DNA of 64,000 nt, from the NCBI GenBank assembly GCA_963841715.1, contig CAWJDP010000001.1:62001-126000 (forward strand), written 5' to 3'. Within the stretch, counting starts at the first letter, position 1; every line of letters begins with the position of its first letter. Position numbers and translations under genes: made by a program. Below the pieces are notes generated by a model, which was not told where the DNA came from, did not search any database, and saw only the letters and a list, made by a program, of their open reading frames with translations. Source of the stretch: DASPWW01 sp963841715. Lineage in GTDB: Bacteria; Actinomycetota; Thermoleophilia; Solirubrobacterales; 70-9. Below are positions 62,093-64,000 of this stretch, one piece after another.

Positions 62093-62596
62093 TCAAGTGC
62101 CGCCGAACGTCCACCGGGCGGCGGAGGAGGGGAAGTCGGCCTCGCGCCAGCTGAACGCGACGCGCGGCCGAATCTCGTACACGCCCATCGCCTGCTCGCC
62201 GAGCTCGATCCGGTAGCCGTACTTGGCGGCATAGCTGTCGACGAACCGACCCAGGAGCACGCCGCGGGTTAGCCGCTCCGCGCGGCCCTCGAGGATCGCG
62301 ACCTCATCGCCGCTCTCGACGTGGACGACGATCTCCGGGTTCGCGGCGATGTTGCGGCCCTTGCGCGAGTTCGGGTCGGTCGAGAACACGAACGCCTCGT
62401 CGAGCCACACGCCCCATACAGGCATCACGTGCGGGCGGCCGTCGGGGCGGGTGCTCGAGAGCCAGTAGTTGCGCGAGCGCTCCAGCCAACGCTCAACTTC
62501 GGTCCAGGGCAGCCTCTCCCCGGCGTGACCTCCGTCGCGGCCGAGCCCGTAGCTGCTCGGAGCCCGGGGCCATGACGGCCGGGGGTCGCCGCTCAA
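62093..62596 (-). CDS. Pyridoxamine 5'-phosphate oxidase-like flavin/F420 protein
   Basis: The 167-residue protein has the split beta-barrel fold of PNPOx-like enzymes: WLSSTRPDGRPHVMPVWGVW, FVFSTDPNSRKGRNIAANP, VVHVESGDEVAILEGRAER. Actinobacterial members often use F420 or FMN. It starts with TTG 62596 in a TTGA overlap with the aminotransferase gene, so the two are translationally coupled. The substrate is unknown. Confidence 0.82.
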   Translation of the reverse strand: MSGDPRPSWPRAPSSYGLGRDGGHAGERLPWTEVERWLERSRNYWLSSTRPDGRPHVMPVWGVWLDEAFVFSTDPNSRKGRNIAANPEIVVHVESGDEVAILEGRAERLTRGVLLGRFVDSYAAKYGYRIELGEQAMGVYEIRPRVAFSWREADFPSSAARWTFGGT

Positions 62597-63984
62597 CCCT
62601 CCGTCACGTCTCCCGCGAACGCCTCGAACGCCTCGATGAAGCGGTCGACGTCCTGGTCGTCGTGCGCGATCGACAGGGTCCACTCCTCCTCGACGCCGGG
62701 GGTCATGAAGATCCCGTGGTTCATGTGGTAGAGCCACGCCAGCGTCGAGAGCTCATCGTCGACCTTCGTCAGGTAGTCGCGGTACTCGCGAATCGGCTCG
62801 GGCGCGAAGATCACGCATCCCTTCGCCCCGAGGCCCACGGAGTACGCGGGCAGGTCGTGGCGCTTGATCACCTCGGTGCAGCGGTCGAGCAGGGCGCGGT
62901 TCGTCGCCTCGAGCTTCTCGTACGCGTCCGCGGTCAGGACCTCGGTGAGCGTTGCCTGCGAGGCCGCCATCACGAGTGGGTTGCCGTTGAAGGTCCCGTA
63001 CTGGTGGTAGTTGCCGTTGGAGACGAACTCGGCGATCTCGTCGGTCATCCCGATCGCTCCGCCGGGGTAGCCGCCGAAGGTCGCCTTCGCGAGCGCGATC
63101 AGGTCGGGCTTGACGCCGAAGCGCTCGGTTGCGCCGCCGTAGGCGATCGTGCACCCTGTCTTCACCTCGTCGAAGATCAGCGTCACGCCGTGCGCCGAGG
63201 TGAGCTCGCGGACGCGCTCGAGATAGCCGCGCTCGGGCGGGATGACGTTGATGTTCATCATCGCCGGCTCCATGATCAGCCCGGCGACCTTGCCCTCGAG
63301 CTTGTCGAGAACGTGCTCGAGCGCCTCGGCGTCGTTGAACGGAACCGAGCGCGTGAGGTCGGTGAACGCGCGCGGGTAGCCGTCGCCGTAGGGGACGCTG
63401 ACCGGGTCGTCGCGCGCCCCGAGATCCTCGAGCTCGGGGTAGACCGAGACCATCACCGAGTCGTGGTGGCCGTGGTAGGAGCCCTCGATCTTCAGCAGCA
63501 CGTCGCGCCCGGTCGCAGCGCGGGCGAGGTGGACCGCGTCCATCGTCGATTCGGTGCCCGAGTTCGTGAACCGCCACTGCGGAAGGCCGAAACGGCGGGT
63601 CAGCTCCTCGGCGACTACGATCGAGCCCTCGGTCGGGGCGGCGAAGTGGGTGCCGAGCTCGGCGCGGCGCTTGACGGCCTCGGTGACGGTCGGGTTCGCG
63701 TGGCCGACGCAGACGACGCCGAAGCCGTTGTGGAAGTCGACGTACTCGTTGCCGTCTACGTCCCAGACGTGCGAGCCCCGACCGCGCTCGATGTAGGTCG
63801 GCCACGGGTCGTTGGCCTGGAACGAGGAGGGGACGCCCGCCGGCATCGCCTGCCGGGCGCGCTCGAAGTACTCATGCGAGCGCTGGGTCCGCTCGTTCAG
63901 CCGCTTCTGCTCGCGGCGCGTCAGCTCGGCGATCCGCTCGCGGTCGAGCGCAGCCGTGCCGGTGGTTGTCGTCTCAACGCCCAT
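62593..63984 (-). CDS. Class III PLP aminotransferase, glutamate-1-semialdehyde aminomutase-like
   Basis: The 463-residue protein is related to HemL: PAGVPSSFQANDPWPTYIERG, YVDFHNGFGVVCVGHANP, RFTNSGTESTMDAVHLARAATG, GSYHGHHDSV, LIFDEVKTG and the PLP-binding Lys region LIALAKATFGGYPGGAIG. GSA aminomutases have GKxIGGGxPxGA here; the AKATFGGYPGGAIG variation points to a GSA-like aminotransferase with another substrate rather than HemL itself. It heads a - strand operon with the PNPOx-like protein and YyaL. ATG 63984 is 17 bases from the window end. Confidence 0.9.
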   Translation of the reverse strand: MGVETTTTGTAALDRERIAELTRREQKRLNERTQRSHEYFERARQAMPAGVPSSFQANDPWPTYIERGRGSHVWDVDGNEYVDFHNGFGVVCVGHANPTVTEAVKRRAELGTHFAAPTEGSIVVAEELTRRFGLPQWRFTNSGTESTMDAVHLARAATGRDVLLKIEGSYHGHHDSVMVSVYPELEDLGARDDPVSVPYGDGYPRAFTDLTRSVPFNDAEALEHVLDKLEGKVAGLIMEPAMMNINVIPPERGYLERVRELTSAHGVTLIFDEVKTGCTIAYGGATERFGVKPDLIALAKATFGGYPGGAIGMTDEIAEFVSNGNYHQYGTFNGNPLVMAASQATLTEVLTADAYEKLEATNRALLDRCTEVIKRHDLPAYSVGLGAKGCVIFAPEPIREYRDYLTKVDDELSTLAWLYHMNHGIFMTPGVEEEWTLSIAHDDQDVDRFIEAFEAFAGDVTEG

Positions 63985-64000
63985 GGTCGAACCCTCCCTC

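Overview
The window is high-GC, gene-dense, single-chromosome-like DNA from an actinobacterium. Gene content points to the class Thermoleophilia (Solirubrobacterales/Gaiellales-like): very high GC, many GTG/TTG starts and 4-bp stop/start overlaps, CSLREA beta-helix and tandem-propeller secreted proteins with Lys/Arg-rich tails, a short collagen-like secreted protein, LexA with the Gram-positive type SOS box, and a c-di-AMP riboswitch in front of an RlpA-like gene. The taxonomic placement is inference from these traits, not a search result.

Layout. 1-1.7 kb: 3' part of a GH31 glycosidase running off the left edge. 1.75-10.2 kb: a phosphate/polyphosphate block on the + strand (SixA phosphatase, a PHP-glycosyltransferase fusion, polyphosphate kinase Ppk1, a stand-alone alarmone-hydrolase-like HD protein, DUF6328, DUF47/PhoU-like and PiT transporter, small membrane protein). 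10.3-15.7 kb: a secreted CSLREA protein, a small membrane protein, then two TadE/TadF-like pseudopilins followed by an unusual multidomain protein joining a TadG-like anchor with a VanY peptidase and a lytic transglycosylase. 15.7-18.6 kb: collagen-like protein, MaoC hydratase, cupredoxin lipoprotein and ccmG-ccmH on the - strand. 18.7-23.7 kb: tRNA-Gly(CCC), a seven-repeat secreted propeller, a truncated secreted gene, and a DGPF/YCII plus ECF42-type sigma factor pair whose sigma gene has no canonical start codon. 23.7-32.4 kb: potassium block: small TM protein, kdpF, kdpA, kdpC, kdpB, N-terminal half of KdpD, a membrane-anchored USP, and convergent kdpE plus a histidine kinase that carries the C-terminal half of KdpD. 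32.4-35 kb: amidase and SABATH-type carboxyl methyltransferase. 35-38.3 kb: ccmE (Cys variant), ccmF, a CcmI-like protein and secG. 38.3-43.5 kb: ferric-reductase-like membrane pair, citryl-CoA lyase/CoA ligase/GST operon, class A beta-lactamase-like hydrolase. 43.5-47.8 kb: two FAD-linked oxidases around a LysM protein, and a SnoaL protein.

47.8-54.6 kb looks accessory: a stand-alone Topo VI-A/Spo11-like TOPRIM protein, a membrane protein, a YncE-like propeller, a DHFR-like protein, a HEAT-like protein and a MetF-like protein, with three related tRNA-Leu 3'-end-like sequences ending in the intact tRNA-Leu(GAG). 54.6-57.9 kb returns to core genes: lexA with a clear promoter and SOS box, a zinc-ribbon protein, RNase P RNA, an SDR enzyme, and the c-di-AMP riboswitch with an RlpA/PG-binding protein. 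57.9-64 kb: a Cys-less AhpD-like protein with a palindromic operator, glnA, and a - strand run of class III aminotransferase, PNPOx-like protein and YyaL.

The most distinctive items are the pilus-like/peptidoglycan-hydrolase fusion, the Topo VI-A-like protein and its island with att-like repeats, the KdpD split over two opposite-strand genes, the Cys-type CcmE, and the start-less ECF42 sigma gene.
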